From: Paraburkholderia haematera
Lineage (GTDB): Bacteria > Pseudomonadota > Gammaproteobacteria > Burkholderiales > Burkholderiaceae
Assembly: GCF_905220975.1 (NCBI RefSeq)
Contig: NZ_CAJNBK010000021.1
Span: forward strand, 57,474 to 121,473
DNA: 64,000 nt
Reading direction: 5' to 3'
A program made the translations under genes and the position numbers. Under the pieces are notes generated by a model. That model was not told the DNA's origin and did no database searches. It was given only the letters and a program-made list of their open reading frames with translations. Every line of letters starts with the position of its first letter. Position 1 is the first letter of the stretch. This document shows, one piece after another, positions 8,308-17,285 of this stretch.

Positions 8308-8604
8308 TTGGAAAAAAACACGCCTCACTGCACATTGGCCGATGCCCAGAGCCTCGCGCGCGAAGGGAAGATCAGAATCACGAAATCGGCCGTGATTGGG
8401 GCCGCGGCACTGGGCTTCGGGCCTGCGGCAATTGTCGACACGTTGATGTCGCTTGACCGCCGCGCTTTCAGAAAAAGCATGACCACGTATGCGGATCATC
8501 GGGTGTGGCAGGACGTCTACTGCGCCATGACCGAAGCAGGCATGGTCTATTTGAAATTGACGGTGATCGATGACGTCCTCGTCGTCTCATTCAAGGAGTG
8601 GTGA
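8308..8604 (+). CDS. mqsR: MqsR-family toxin (mRNA interferase)
   Basis: A 98-residue protein if started at TTG 8308, which has GGAGG 5 nt upstream. This gives MEKNTPHCTLADAQ, the usual MqsR N terminus, and exactly the length of E. coli MqsR. With this start the E. coli catalytic positions fall on identical residues: Lys56, Gln68, Tyr81 and Lys96. An upstream TTG at 8296 lies within the ribosome-binding region and is unlikely. MqsR is a RelE/YoeB-fold ribonuclease that cleaves mRNA, mainly at GCU-type sites in E. coli. Toxin precedes antitoxin, as in E. coli. The operon is probably autoregulated through the palindrome at 8274-8288. Confidence 0.88.
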   Translation: MEKNTPHCTLADAQSLAREGKIRITKSAVIGAAALGFGPAAIVDTLMSLDRRAFRKSMTTYADHRVWQDVYCAMTEAGMVYLKLTVIDDVLVVSFKEW

Positions 8605-8606
8605 AC

Positions 8607-9008
8607 ATGAAATGCCCGAACTGCGGAGCGGCCGAGCTGGTGCGCGATACGCGCGATATGCGCTATGTCTACAAGGGAGAGATGGCCGTCTTCGAGGCCG
8701 TCACGGGTGACTATTGCCCGGCCTGCGAAGAGGCGGTGCTCGACATGGACGAGGCGACCCGCACGGGGCAGATGATGCTGGCCTTCAATAAAGAGGTGAA
8801 TGCATCGCAAGTGGATCCTGCGTTCATTGCCGCGGTACGCAAGAAGCTCGATCTGGACCAGCGCGAGGCAGCGGAAATTTTTGGCGGCGGGGTGAACGCT
8901 TTTTCACGCTACGAGAATGGCAAGACCCGGCCGCCGCTTGCTCTGATCAAACTCTTGCAGGTGCTGGACCGGCATCCCGAGTTGCTGGCGGAAGTAAGGG
9001 CGAGTTGA
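8607..9008 (+). CDS. mqsA: MqsA-family antitoxin (zinc-binding plus Xre-type HTH)
   Basis: A 133-residue protein. Its N-terminal zinc domain has cysteines at 3, 6, 37 and 40 (CPNC and CPAC), the same positions as in E. coli MqsA. A C-terminal helix-turn-helix, LDLDQREAAEIFGGGVNAFSRYENGKTRPP, is at about residues 73-103. The ATG at 8607 has AAGGAG 8 nt upstream and lies 2 nt after the toxin stop, so translation is coupled. It neutralises MqsR through the N-terminal domain and represses the operon through the C-terminal domain. All key elements are intact, so the module looks functional. Confidence 0.9.
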   Translation: MKCPNCGAAELVRDTRDMRYVYKGEMAVFEAVTGDYCPACEEAVLDMDEATRTGQMMLAFNKEVNASQVDPAFIAAVRKKLDLDQREAAEIFGGGVNAFSRYENGKTRPPLALIKLLQVLDRHPELLAEVRAS

Positions 9009-9057
9009 GCATTTTTGCCACAACGTGTGGGTTCGTATGGAAATGCGTTGGGTTTTC

Positions 9058-9087
9058 TTGGCGAATTATGAGGGTGTTTGCTAGACT
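9058..9087 (+). promoter_or_regulatory. Sigma-70-like promoter of the DeoR-family gene
   Basis: TTGGCG, 18 nt, TAGACT, ending 27 nt before the ATG at 9115. The match is moderate. Confidence 0.45.
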
Positions 9088-9114
9088 GGGCGCCGTTATC
9101 CAGGTCGCCCTCTT

Positions 9115-9894
9115 ATGTTCTCCACCCAACGCCAAGCCGAAATTCTGCGACTCGTCCGCGAGCAGCGCACCTGCACGATCACCGATCTCGCCGGCCGCTT
9201 CGAGGTTTCCGACGAGACCATCCGCCGCAATATCAAGCCGCTGATCGCCGACGGCCTGCTCATCAAGGTCCATGGCGGGGTCATGCTGCCCGAGCGTCTC
9301 GACGAGCCGCCGTTCCAGCGGCGCATGGTGGCAAGCCGCGAGGGCAAGCAGGCGATCGGCGCGCGCATCGGCGAACTGGTTCGGGACGGGGATTCGTTGA
9401 TTCTCGAGGGCGGTACGACCTGCCTGCATATCGCCCAGACGCTCGCCGCGCGCTCGCAACTCACGGTGGTGACCAATTCCATTGAAGTCGCCCGCGTGCT
9501 CGCGTCACGCAACGGGAATCGGGTGTTCATCGCCGGGGGCGAACTGCGCGCTGACGACTCCGCCGCTTTCGGCGACAGCGTGTTGACTTTCCTGCGGCAG
9601 TTCCACGTGCGCTACGCGATCGTCTCGGTCACCGCAATCGACATGCAGGGCCGTTTCATGGACGCGCTGCCCGCCGACGTGGCGTTTTCGCTCGCGGCTT
9701 TTGCGCAGGCCGAGCGGCGTGTGGTCGCGGCGGATCACGCGAAATTCGGCCATAGCGCGCTGGTACATGCTTTCGGCCCGGATGCGGTCGACCTGCTGGT
9801 GACGGACGAGACGCCGGCTCCCGCGCTAGCTCAGGTGTTTGCTGCAGCCGGCCTGGAAGTCAGTGTCGGGGCGGATATCGGCTCCGCGCTCTGA
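9115..9894 (+). CDS. DeoR/GlpR-family transcriptional regulator
   Basis: A 259-residue regulator. The N-terminal DeoR winged helix-turn-helix is at residues 1-56 (STQRQAEILRLVREQRTCTITDLAGRF, then VSDETIRRNIKPL). The C-terminal DeoRC sugar-phosphate sensor domain begins REGKQAIGARIGELVRDGDSLILEGGTT and includes LTVVTNS. Such proteins usually repress sugar or polyol catabolic genes, released by a phosphorylated sugar. No obvious target operon is adjacent, so it may act elsewhere. It stands alone on the plus strand with its own promoter. Confidence 0.85.
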   Translation: MFSTQRQAEILRLVREQRTCTITDLAGRFEVSDETIRRNIKPLIADGLLIKVHGGVMLPERLDEPPFQRRMVASREGKQAIGARIGELVRDGDSLILEGGTTCLHIAQTLAARSQLTVVTNSIEVARVLASRNGNRVFIAGGELRADDSAAFGDSVLTFLRQFHVRYAIVSVTAIDMQGRFMDALPADVAFSLAAFAQAERRVVAADHAKFGHSALVHAFGPDAVDLLVTDETPAPALAQVFAAAGLEVSVGADIGSAL

Positions 9895-10099
9895 GCCGGG
9901 CCAAGCCAAGCCATTCGCCCCTCGCAGCACCTTCAAATCCGTCTCCACAGTCAATAGCCTCCAACGCGTAAAATGGCCGGTTACCACAGGCAACCTACGC
10001 TAGGCCGAATCCGCGCCGCCAGGCGCGATCCATCGCCTGCTGCGCCACTTTGCTTCCGCGCCCGATCGTTGTTGCCGGCTCGAATAGGAATGGACCCTG

Positions 10100-13000
10100 A
10101 TGTCGTCAGTTTTCTTTGATCGGGAAAGGATTGCGGAATGGCTTGGCGACCACACTGTCGCCAAGGCGCGTTCGGTCGGCGCCGTCACGAACGTGAAATG
10201 GGACGGCGCGACGCTCAGCGGCTATGTGCAAGGCACCCGCGTGCTGCCGTATCACACGCGGGTGCGGTTTCGCACCGACGGTCGCACACCGTGGGCGCAG
10301 AGCGACTGCAGTTGCCCGGTCGGCCGCAACTGCAAGCATGTCGCCGCGCTGCTGCTCGCCGAGCTCGAGTATCACGACGAGATGGACCACATCACCCACG
10401 TCGAGATCGACTCCGATGAGCACCCGTCTGCCGGCTACCCGCAGGCGCCGTCCGGGGCGACAGCACAGCCGGCGTCCGGTGTGCGTCCCGAACTGGTCAG
10501 CTGGCTGGAGCGGTTTCGCGCGCGCGCCGAGGCCGCCGACGCGGTTGCCCAGAAGGCCGGCGCCGCGCGCACCCAAACGCTGGCCTACCTGCTGAACTGG
10601 TCCAACTTTCACATGCGCCATGAGGTCGTCCTGTACCGGGCGCGCTGCAATCCGGACGGCACGATTGTCGAAGTCGACGAGCCCTGGGGCAATGTGGAAG
10701 CCGCCTTACTCAAGCAACCCCGGTTCGTCTCCGACGAAGACCTCTCGATTCTGCGCGGCCTGTGGCTTGGCCGTTCCCGCGAGGACTTCGGCCAGTTCAT
10801 CCTGCGCGGCACGAGCGGCGCGGAGATGCTGCAAAAACTGATCGCCACGGGGCGCCTGTTCTTCGAACTCAAAACGGCGCCGGGTCACGAGGGGCCAACC
10901 CCGCTATCGCGCGGCGCCGACCGGCCCGGCCGGATCGAATGGGAGCCGCTGGCGGACGAACGCCTGCGGCCCGTGCTGTGCACCGAGCCGCGCGCCACCA
11001 TGGTGCTGCCCACCGAGCCGGTCTGGTTCGTGGACGGTGTGGCGAATGAGGCGGGCGTCGTCGAATCGTCTTTGCCGTTCCAGCAGTTGCCCGATTACCT
11101 CGCCATGCCGCCGATCTCGCTTGCCGAAGCGCCGCTCGTCGCCTCGGTGCTGCGCGAGATCGCGCCCGACCTGCCGCTGCCCCCCACGCACGACGCCTCC
11201 TCGATTCGCGTCATCGACGTCGATCCCGTGCCGGTGCTCACGCTCAATAGCCACGCGCTGCCGTCTGCGGCCAAGGCCGGGCAGCGCAAGTCCGAGGCGG
11301 TTGAACTGGCCGGCGTCAGCTTCGATTACGACGGCGTCAGCATCAATGTCGACAGTAGCGTCACGCTCGTGCCCGTGCCGGGTGGTGACGTTATCCATAT
11401 CCGCCGCCGCTACGAAGCCGAAAAGAAGCGTTTGCTCGAACTACGCAAGACGGGGCTGCAGAAAGTCCCGACCAGCCGCGTGTACGCATCGCGGCTTTTG
11501 CCCGATACGATGCTCGGCCTGTCCGATCCCGAATCCTGGTCCGCCTTCGTCAACGACGCCGTGCCGGACCTGGTGAGCAAAGGCTGGCGCGTGACGATGG
11601 CGCCGGAGTTCCGCTACAACGTCATCGAGATCGATGCGATCGACGGCACCGCGCAGCAGGCGGGCGACGGCTGGTTCGATCTGGAGATGGGCATCCGCAT
11701 CGGCGAGCGCAATGTGCGGCTCGAGCCGCTGCTCGCCGATCTGTTCCGGCGCGACCGGCGCTGGCTCGGCGGCGCGCTCGAAACGATCGCCGACGACGAG
11801 CCGATCGAGCTGAAGACCGAAGAAAACAAGCGTCTGCGTCTGCGTGCCGACCGCCTGAAGCCGGTGGTACGCGTGCTGGTCGACCTGTTCGACGCACTGG
11901 GCGGCACGTTAGCGGAGGGCGCGCCCCTGCGCGTGCCCTCAGTCGATGCGGGCCGGCTCGAAGCATTGAACAGCACGGGCCGCTGGCAATTCCAGGGCGA
12001 CGATTCGATTCGCCAACTGGCGCGTCGTCTGCAGGCGGGCCCCGGCTTGCACGAGGTGCCGGTGCCGCGCGGCCTGAAGGCGGAACTGCGCGCGTATCAG
12101 CAGCAGGGTCTGAACTGGATGCAGTTCCTGCGCGAACACGATCTGGCCGGCGTGCTCGCCGATGACATGGGTCTCGGCAAGACCGTGCAGACGCTCGCGC
12201 ACATCCTCGCGGAGAAAGAAGCCGGGCGGCTCGACCGTCCCGTGCTGATCGTCGTGCCGACCACGCTCGTGCACAACTGGCGCGAGGAAGCGCGCCGTTT
12301 CGCGCCCGAACTGAAAGTGCTGGTACTGAACGGCCCACAGCGCAAGGAGCGTTTCGAACAGATCGGCGAGCACGAACTGATTCTCACCACTTACGCACTG
12401 CTGTGGCGCGATCAGAAGGTGCTCGCCGAGCACGATTACCACCTGCTGATCCTCGACGAGGCGCAGTACGTCAAGAACGCAACCACCAAAGCCGCGCAGG
12501 CGATCCGCGGATTGCGCGCGCGGCATCGGTTGTGTTTGACGGGAACGCCGCTGGAGAATCATCTCGGCGAACTGTGGTCGCAATTCGACTTTCTTTTGCC
12601 GGGCTTTCTCGGTAGCCAGAAAGATTTCACCAGGCGCTGGCGCAATCCCATTGAGAAAAACGGTGACGGCGTGCGCCGCGCGTTGCTGGCGCGCCGCATC
12701 CGGCCATTCATGCTGCGCCGCCGGAAGGACGAGGTCGCGAAGGAATTGCCGGCCAAGACCACGATTCTATGTTCGGTCGATCTGGAAGGCGCGCAGCGCG
12801 ATCTGTACGAAACCGTGCGTACGGCCATGCAGGAGCGGGTACGCGCGGCGGTCAGCGCCCAGGGGCTCGCGCGCAGCCACATTATCGTGCTCGATGCGCT
12901 GCTGAAGCTGCGCCAGGTTTGCTGCGATCCGCGTCTCGTGCGGAAAATCCAGGTTGACGAGACGCCGGTCGAACCCGGTGAGAAGCGCGGCAGAGCGGCA

Positions 13001-13606
13001 AAAACCGAAAAGGCCGGAAAGGTTGAGAAGGTTGAAAAGGTTGAAAGGGTCGAAAGAGGGACGCGCGTTACGCGTTCGGCCAAGCTCGATCTGCTGCTGT
13101 CGATGCTGCCCGAATTGATCGAGGAAGGACGGCGCGTGCTGCTGTTCTCGCAGTTCACCGGCATGTTGTCGCTGATTGCCGAAGCGCTCGAGGAAGCCGC
13201 GATTCCCTATGTGATCCTGACCGGCGACACGACGGACCGTATTACGCCGGTCGAGCGTTTTCAGCGGGGCGAGGTGCCGCTGTTCCTGATCAGCCTGAAG
13301 GCCGGCGGCGTAGGCCTGAACCTGACCGCCGCCGACACCGTGATTCACTACGACCCGTGGTGGAACCCCGCCGCCGAGAATCAGGCGACCGACCGCGCAC
13401 ACCGGTTGGGGCAGGACAAGCCCGTGTTCGTCTACAAGCTGATTGCCGCGGGCAGCATCGAAGAAAAGATCGTGGAATTGCAGGAGCAGAAGGCCGGACT
13501 CGCCGACAGCATTCTTTCCGAAGACGCCGCCGGCGCCACCAAGTTCTCGGACGACGATCTCGACGCGCTATTCGCGCCGATGCCGGAGATCGAAGGCGGG
13601 CGGTGA
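10100..13606 (+). CDS. SWIM zinc-finger SNF2-family helicase (DEAD/DEAH box)
   Basis: A 1168-residue protein. A SWIM zinc finger lies near residues 72-84 (CSCPVGRNCKH, CxCxnCxH). A long middle region (about 130-640) has no recognisable motif. The SNF2 ATPase core follows: AYQQQGLNWMQFLREHDLAGVLADDMGLGKT (motif I at about 690), LILDEAQYVKN (motif II, DEAQ) and LCLTGTPLENHLGELWS (motif III). The C-terminal helicase domain has LLFSQFTGML, SLKAGGVGLNLTAADTVIHYDPWWNPA and RAHRLGQ. It probably remodels nucleic acid-protein complexes. A Lys/Glu/Val-rich repetitive insert lies at about 964-990. No partner is adjacent; it ends convergently with the phosphatase gene. Confidence 0.85.
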   Translation: MSSVFFDRERIAEWLGDHTVAKARSVGAVTNVKWDGATLSGYVQGTRVLPYHTRVRFRTDGRTPWAQSDCSCPVGRNCKHVAALLLAELEYHDEMDHITHVEIDSDEHPSAGYPQAPSGATAQPASGVRPELVSWLERFRARAEAADAVAQKAGAARTQTLAYLLNWSNFHMRHEVVLYRARCNPDGTIVEVDEPWGNVEAALLKQPRFVSDEDLSILRGLWLGRSREDFGQFILRGTSGAEMLQKLIATGRLFFELKTAPGHEGPTPLSRGADRPGRIEWEPLADERLRPVLCTEPRATMVLPTEPVWFVDGVANEAGVVESSLPFQQLPDYLAMPPISLAEAPLVASVLREIAPDLPLPPTHDASSIRVIDVDPVPVLTLNSHALPSAAKAGQRKSEAVELAGVSFDYDGVSINVDSSVTLVPVPGGDVIHIRRRYEAEKKRLLELRKTGLQKVPTSRVYASRLLPDTMLGLSDPESWSAFVNDAVPDLVSKGWRVTMAPEFRYNVIEIDAIDGTAQQAGDGWFDLEMGIRIGERNVRLEPLLADLFRRDRRWLGGALETIADDEPIELKTEENKRLRLRADRLKPVVRVLVDLFDALGGTLAEGAPLRVPSVDAGRLEALNSTGRWQFQGDDSIRQLARRLQAGPGLHEVPVPRGLKAELRAYQQQGLNWMQFLREHDLAGVLADDMGLGKTVQTLAHILAEKEAGRLDRPVLIVVPTTLVHNWREEARRFAPELKVLVLNGPQRKERFEQIGEHELILTTYALLWRDQKVLAEHDYHLLILDEAQYVKNATTKAAQAIRGLRARHRLCLTGTPLENHLGELWSQFDFLLPGFLGSQKDFTRRWRNPIEKNGDGVRRALLARRIRPFMLRRRKDEVAKELPAKTTILCSVDLEGAQRDLYETVRTAMQERVRAAVSAQGLARSHIIVLDALLKLRQVCCDPRLVRKIQVDETPVEPGEKRGRAAKTEKAGKVEKVEKVERVERGTRVTRSAKLDLLLSMLPELIEEGRRVLLFSQFTGMLSLIAEALEEAAIPYVILTGDTTDRITPVERFQRGEVPLFLISLKAGGVGLNLTAADTVIHYDPWWNPAAENQATDRAHRLGQDKPVFVYKLIAAGSIEEKIVELQEQKAGLADSILSEDAAGATKFSDDDLDALFAPMPEIEGGR

Positions 13607-13608
13607 GA

Positions 13609-14364
13609 TTATTCCTTGATCCGCTGCAAGGTAACGTCTTCAGGACGTCCGACCCACACCGCGAGTGCCGAGTAGTTATCCATCGATGCGCCGTGTGTAT
13701 GCTGATGTGAAACGGCGTGGCGGAGCAGGGACAACCAGTCGTCCGCCTTGTTGACGATTCGCAGATGTTGCTCGATGTTTGTGTCGGACACGGCGTGCCA
13801 TAGGCCATCGGTACATAGCAGAAAAGCGTCGCCGTCGTGGAGCGGCTGAATCGGGCTGACACAAGGTGTGATGTCGCCGCGTACGCCGAGTGCGCGATCG
13901 AGAAGATTCGGGCTGATTCCATCGAGTGGTAAGCCCGCGTCGGCCATGCGTTGCAGCAGACTGTGGTCGCGCGTGCGATGGATCAGCAAGCCACGCCGGA
14001 AGTGATAGAGCCGGCTGTCGCCGAGGTGTGCCCATTGCGCGGTGCGCGTCATGCGATCGATGAACAGTGCGACGACCGTGGCACCCATTTTCCGGTTGCG
14101 CGGATCGCGCGCCTGTTCGGCCAGAATCGCATCGTTCGCGTCCTTGATGCAAGCCTCGATCGCCACAGAAGTCATGGCGCGCGCGCTCCCCTGCGCGAGG
14201 ATATGATTCACCGCGCATTGCGCCGCGACCTCGCCGCCCGGTTCGCCGGCAATGCCGTCGCTAACCACGAAGCATGCGTGTCCCTCTGCTACCACGTGAC
14301 CGATGACGTCCTGGTTGCCCGAGCGGTCTCCCGTGCATGAGAAATAGGCATACGAAATATCCAT
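13609..14364 (-). CDS. pppA: T6SS PP2C-family Ser/Thr phosphatase (PppA-like)
   Basis: A 251-residue PP2C (PPM) phosphatase. The metal-binding motifs are visible: GDRSGNQDV near the N terminus, VVSDGIAGEPGGE (the usual DGxGG is DGIAG here), AHLGDSRLY, LLCTDGLWHAV and MDNYSALAVWV. It is cytoplasmic. In T6SS clusters this enzyme reverses the action of the Thr kinase on the FHA protein, switching the apparatus off. The kinase (24406-26373) and the FHA gene (14377-15795) are both present here. It is the last gene of the leftward arm. Confidence 0.85.
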   Translation of the reverse strand: MDISYAYFSCTGDRSGNQDVIGHVVAEGHACFVVSDGIAGEPGGEVAAQCAVNHILAQGSARAMTSVAIEACIKDANDAILAEQARDPRNRKMGATVVALFIDRMTRTAQWAHLGDSRLYHFRRGLLIHRTRDHSLLQRMADAGLPLDGISPNLLDRALGVRGDITPCVSPIQPLHDGDAFLLCTDGLWHAVSDTNIEQHLRIVNKADDWLSLLRHAVSHQHTHGASMDNYSALAVWVGRPEDVTLQRIKE

Positions 14365-14376
14365 GCGTTCGCCGCT

Positions 14377-15795
14377 TCAGCCGCGGCAGCTATTGCGGTA
14401 CTGTGTGACCTCCGCGTCGTACGCCGCAAGAAACGCACTGCCGAACACAGCACTGAAATCGTCCTCGACGGCAAGCAGCGTGTCGCGGTGGAGCTTCATA
14501 TATTCATCCCACAGCCGGGCCTTGCGTCGCATCGGCACATAACGATCCAGCCACTGCTGCATCGGAGTGCGCCGTTCCAGCCGCTCCGGAGCAAAACGCC
14601 GGAGCAGTTCGGTGAGCGCCGCGCGCATGCCGGCCACCATGCCGATCTGATGAGCGTGCAGATCGTTGAAGGCGTCGCTGACCGCACCTTGTGGTGACAT
14701 GAACCCGGGAAAGGGCAGGCCGAACATTTGCCTGAGCACTGCGCCCCCGTCCGGAAGCAGCTTGAGCGGATTGTTTTCACGGTCGAGGAGCATCGTCATG
14801 TCGGCTTTCACTTCGCGCTTGAGAATGCTCCGCGACGAAAGCAGCTTCACTGTGCCGTTAGCGAACAGCGAGAGCAATTGCCCTGCGATGAAGAGCTGGT
14901 CGGTTGTCCACTCGTCACTCGCGGGGTCGAGACCGGCGCCTCGCATAAATGCCATCAGCAGGGGCTGAGCCGATGCGTCAAGGTGAGCCGCGGCAGGTCC
15001 CTCAGCGCTCCTGCCGGGTCGCTCGACGGCTCGCACGGTGTCCGGCGTGTCTGGTGTGTCCCGCGTCTCTGGTACAAGCGGGCGGGCGCGTATCGTCTGC
15101 GTCCATTCGCCTGCACGATCCGATGCCGTCTTCTGCGCGGCGGCTGCGCGATCGCGACTGGCTGGCGCCGCCGGTGGTAACGGCGTTGCGGGTTGCGCAA
15201 GGCTGCTCGGAGATGATTCAAACAGAGCGTCGCCTGTACTGTCAGCCGCACCAAACAATTCAAGCGGATCGGAAGGAACGTTGCGCAGTTCGTCGAATGC
15301 GACGGCGCGCTGAAGCGCATCGCTGCCGCCGCGCGATGCAGAGACGGAGATTGGTTCGCGTGGGCCGGGCTGAGCGCCTGGTTGTGTGCCTGACTGCGTG
15401 CCGCCGCCGAAGCGCGATTCGAGCGTATGCCAGAAATCGTCGCGGCTCTGCGATGCCGGCGCCTCGCTCGTACCCGCATCCATATTGTCACGCTCGGCGC
15501 GCAACAGATACGTTCCGATGCGAATCGCATCGCCGGCCTTCAGCGAGTACTCGTCCGCGCACGACAACGGCGTGCTGTTGACCTCGACCGCCGACACGCT
15601 GCTGAGATTCTTGAGCACGCAGCGATCGCCTTCGATCTGCAGCAGCGCTTGCAGCCGCGAAATCTGGCGCGTCTCGTCGGGCAGCACCAGATGATTGTCT
15701 ACGTTGCGGCCAATGGTGCCGCCGGGCGGCCTGAATATCGCAGAGGCTCCGCGGTGAATGGGTCGACCGGCGTGTTCAATAACAGTCAATTGCAT
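14377..15795 (-). CDS. tagH: T6SS FHA-domain scaffold protein TagH/Fha
   Basis: A 472-residue protein. The N-terminal forkhead-associated domain (about 1-100) begins PPGGTIGRNVDNHLVLPDETRQISRLQALL. The usual SRxHA motif reads SRLQA, so the conserved His is Gln. A disordered Pro/Ala/Arg-rich linker (about 110-275) follows. A helical C-terminal VasC/ImpI-type domain (about 285-470) includes LFIAGQLLSLFANGTVKLLSSRSILKREV and FNDLHAHQIGMVAGMRAAL. It probably docks the phosphorylated T6SS complex as the read-out of the kinase/phosphatase pair. It is in the leftward arm, 12 nt from the phosphatase gene. Confidence 0.85.
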   Translation of the reverse strand: MQLTVIEHAGRPIHRGASAIFRPPGGTIGRNVDNHLVLPDETRQISRLQALLQIEGDRCVLKNLSSVSAVEVNSTPLSCADEYSLKAGDAIRIGTYLLRAERDNMDAGTSEAPASQSRDDFWHTLESRFGGGTQSGTQPGAQPGPREPISVSASRGGSDALQRAVAFDELRNVPSDPLELFGAADSTGDALFESSPSSLAQPATPLPPAAPASRDRAAAAQKTASDRAGEWTQTIRARPLVPETRDTPDTPDTVRAVERPGRSAEGPAAAHLDASAQPLLMAFMRGAGLDPASDEWTTDQLFIAGQLLSLFANGTVKLLSSRSILKREVKADMTMLLDRENNPLKLLPDGGAVLRQMFGLPFPGFMSPQGAVSDAFNDLHAHQIGMVAGMRAALTELLRRFAPERLERRTPMQQWLDRYVPMRRKARLWDEYMKLHRDTLLAVEDDFSAVFGSAFLAAYDAEVTQYRNSCRG

Positions 15796-15845
15796 GATGG
15801 ACGCTGACTCGATTGTGCAGATATCCCGACGCGCATCACGTTGCG

Positions 15846-16241
15846 CTATGACGCCGCCGCTGCTGCATGTTGCCGCCGCGCTGCTTCGAATGCCGGGCCC
15901 CAGATCGGATGTCCGCGTTCCGCTGCGGATAACTCGAAGTGCGGATCAATATCGAGGATCTTTCGGAACTCGGCGCGACATGCCGATAACTTGCCGGTGA
16001 CGCAATAGCTGAACGCCATCAGCTTGTGAGCCTCGATTTGCGTGGCGCTATCGGACCGGTCTATTTCACTGGCATGACTGAGTAATTGGATCGTGCGCGC
16101 GTAATCGCCGTTCGAATAGGCACTGCGCGCATTCTGTACGGTTTCGGTGGCCGCACGCTGCTGCGGCGAAATGCTCGAGCAACCGGCAAGGATGGAGATG
16201 GAGGACGCCAACACGATAGTGACAACGCCACTGAGCCTCAT
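15846..16241 (-). CDS. tssQ: TssQ-like T6SS-associated lipoprotein
   Basis: A 131-residue lipoprotein. The signal peptide ends in a lipobox (SISILAGCSS, Cys about residue 21). The mature part has TPR-like helical repeats (RSAYSNGDYARTIQLLSHASEI, then KLMAFSYCVTGKLSACRAEFRKIL), as in the small TssQ-family lipoproteins found in betaproteobacterial T6SS loci. The role is poorly known; it may help the TssJLM membrane complex. It is the first gene of the leftward arm, divergent from tssJ across an AT-rich gap. Confidence 0.65.
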   Translation of the reverse strand: MRLSGVVTIVLASSISILAGCSSISPQQRAATETVQNARSAYSNGDYARTIQLLSHASEIDRSDSATQIEAHKLMAFSYCVTGKLSACRAEFRKILDIDPHFELSAAERGHPIWGPAFEAARRQHAAAAAS

Positions 16242-16748
16242 GGGGTCATGCTATCCGTGGAAAACAGGTTGTTATCCGAATCAGGAATTTTTTCATCATT
16301 TCGAAATGCGACAGGTAGTTTTTTCATGAAATGAATGGAGTGTCATCTATCTGACATGGCGCGCTACTGATGCGTGCGGCAGGCCGCTCCTCACAATATA
16401 TCTCGCAATTGGCAGATTGCAATTGTGAAAATTCGTAGGCCATTGGCGGATAAAAAATTAGCTAAATTCATGCCAGAGTAAGGAAATTAAAAACTAATTA
16501 GAAGAACGATGCAAGAATGCATTTTTTTAATAATGGTAAACCAGATATTGCTATTTAGTTCAGCTGTGAATTACGCTAAATAAGCGTATTTATCTGTGCA
16601 TGCGTGACCGCAAAAAAGGTGCCCACAGCGAAGCTATGCCCGCTATCAGGCGGACTTCTGTCGATGGACCGGCCAGGTCAAAAAACCCTCCAGGTATCGG
16701 TGCGAATGCATGCTGCATAGCTATGCCGTTCTGACGAACGCGAGAGAG
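16242..16748. other. AT-rich divergent promoter region of the T6SS
   Basis: About 500 nt without a supported gene separate the divergent T6SS arms. The base composition is clearly more AT-rich than the flanks. It contains two palindromic CAATTG motifs about 17 nt apart near 16416-16436, and an inverted repeat TACGCT-AAATA-AGCGTA at 16572-16588. No convincing -35/-10 or -24/-12 promoter could be fixed by eye. Confidence 0.6.
16572..16588. promoter_or_regulatory. Inverted repeat upstream of tssJ (possible operator)
   Basis: TACGCT-AAATA-AGCGTA has perfect 6-bp arms with a 5-nt AT spacer, about 160 nt before the tssJ start. Size and symmetry suit a dimeric regulator; the protein is unknown. Confidence 0.35.
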
Positions 16749-17285
16749 ATGATGCAAGTGTCGATTAAACGGGCGCATTGGCCGCTGATGGGAATCGTGC
16801 TGGCCGGCGTGCTATTGAGCAGTTGCGCGGCAACGGATAAATCGTTGCCGGTTCCGTACGCGATTTCCTTTGAGGTGGCACCCGACGTGAACCCGGATGG
16901 AAATGCCAGGCCGTCGCCGATCGTTTTGCAGGTATTCCGGCTCAAATCGGCCGCGAGTTTCGATGGAGCCGATTTTTTTTCGCTTCAGAGCAAGACTCAA
17001 AGCACGCTGGCCGGCGAACTGTTGGGCGTGGACCGGTTGATCCTGCGTCCTGGCGAGTCGCGCACGGTCCGCTATACGGGCGACCTCGATGCTCATAGCG
17101 TCGGTGTGGTCGCGGGTTATCGCGCGCTCGAGCGCAATCGCTGGAAATTGATCGTGCCGCTGCCCGCTGCCAAAGAAACGAATCTGCTGAAATTCTGGCA
17201 AACCTCGCCCGGAGAAATCCGACTTTTGATTGCGGTGAAGAACGGCGGAATGCAAATCGTCGACCAGACGGGGGCGAACCGATGA
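16749..17285 (+). CDS. tssJ: T6SS outer-membrane lipoprotein TssJ
   Basis: A 178-residue lipoprotein from ATG 16749 (a second ATG follows at once), with GAGAGAG just upstream. Signal peptide and lipobox: LMGIVLAGVLLSSCAA, with the lipidated Cys about residue 26. The mature domain has the TssJ transthyretin-like pattern: PYAISFEVAPDVNPDGNARP, IVLQVFRLKSAASFDGADFF and LRPGESRTVRYTG. TssJ anchors the TssL-TssM complex to the outer membrane. It overlaps tssK by 4 nt and heads the rightward operon. A longer reading frame from 16710 would put extra residues before the signal peptide. Confidence 0.9.
   Translation: MMQVSIKRAHWPLMGIVLAGVLLSSCAATDKSLPVPYAISFEVAPDVNPDGNARPSPIVLQVFRLKSAASFDGADFFSLQSKTQSTLAGELLGVDRLILRPGESRTVRYTGDLDAHSVGVVAGYRALERNRWKLIVPLPAAKETNLLKFWQTSPGEIRLLIAVKNGGMQIVDQTGANR

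Noticed and set aside
16410..16440. Sigma-54 site suggested by TTGGCAGATTGC
   Set aside because: The GG-to-GC distance is 8 nt rather than the required 10, so it is not a -24/-12 promoter.
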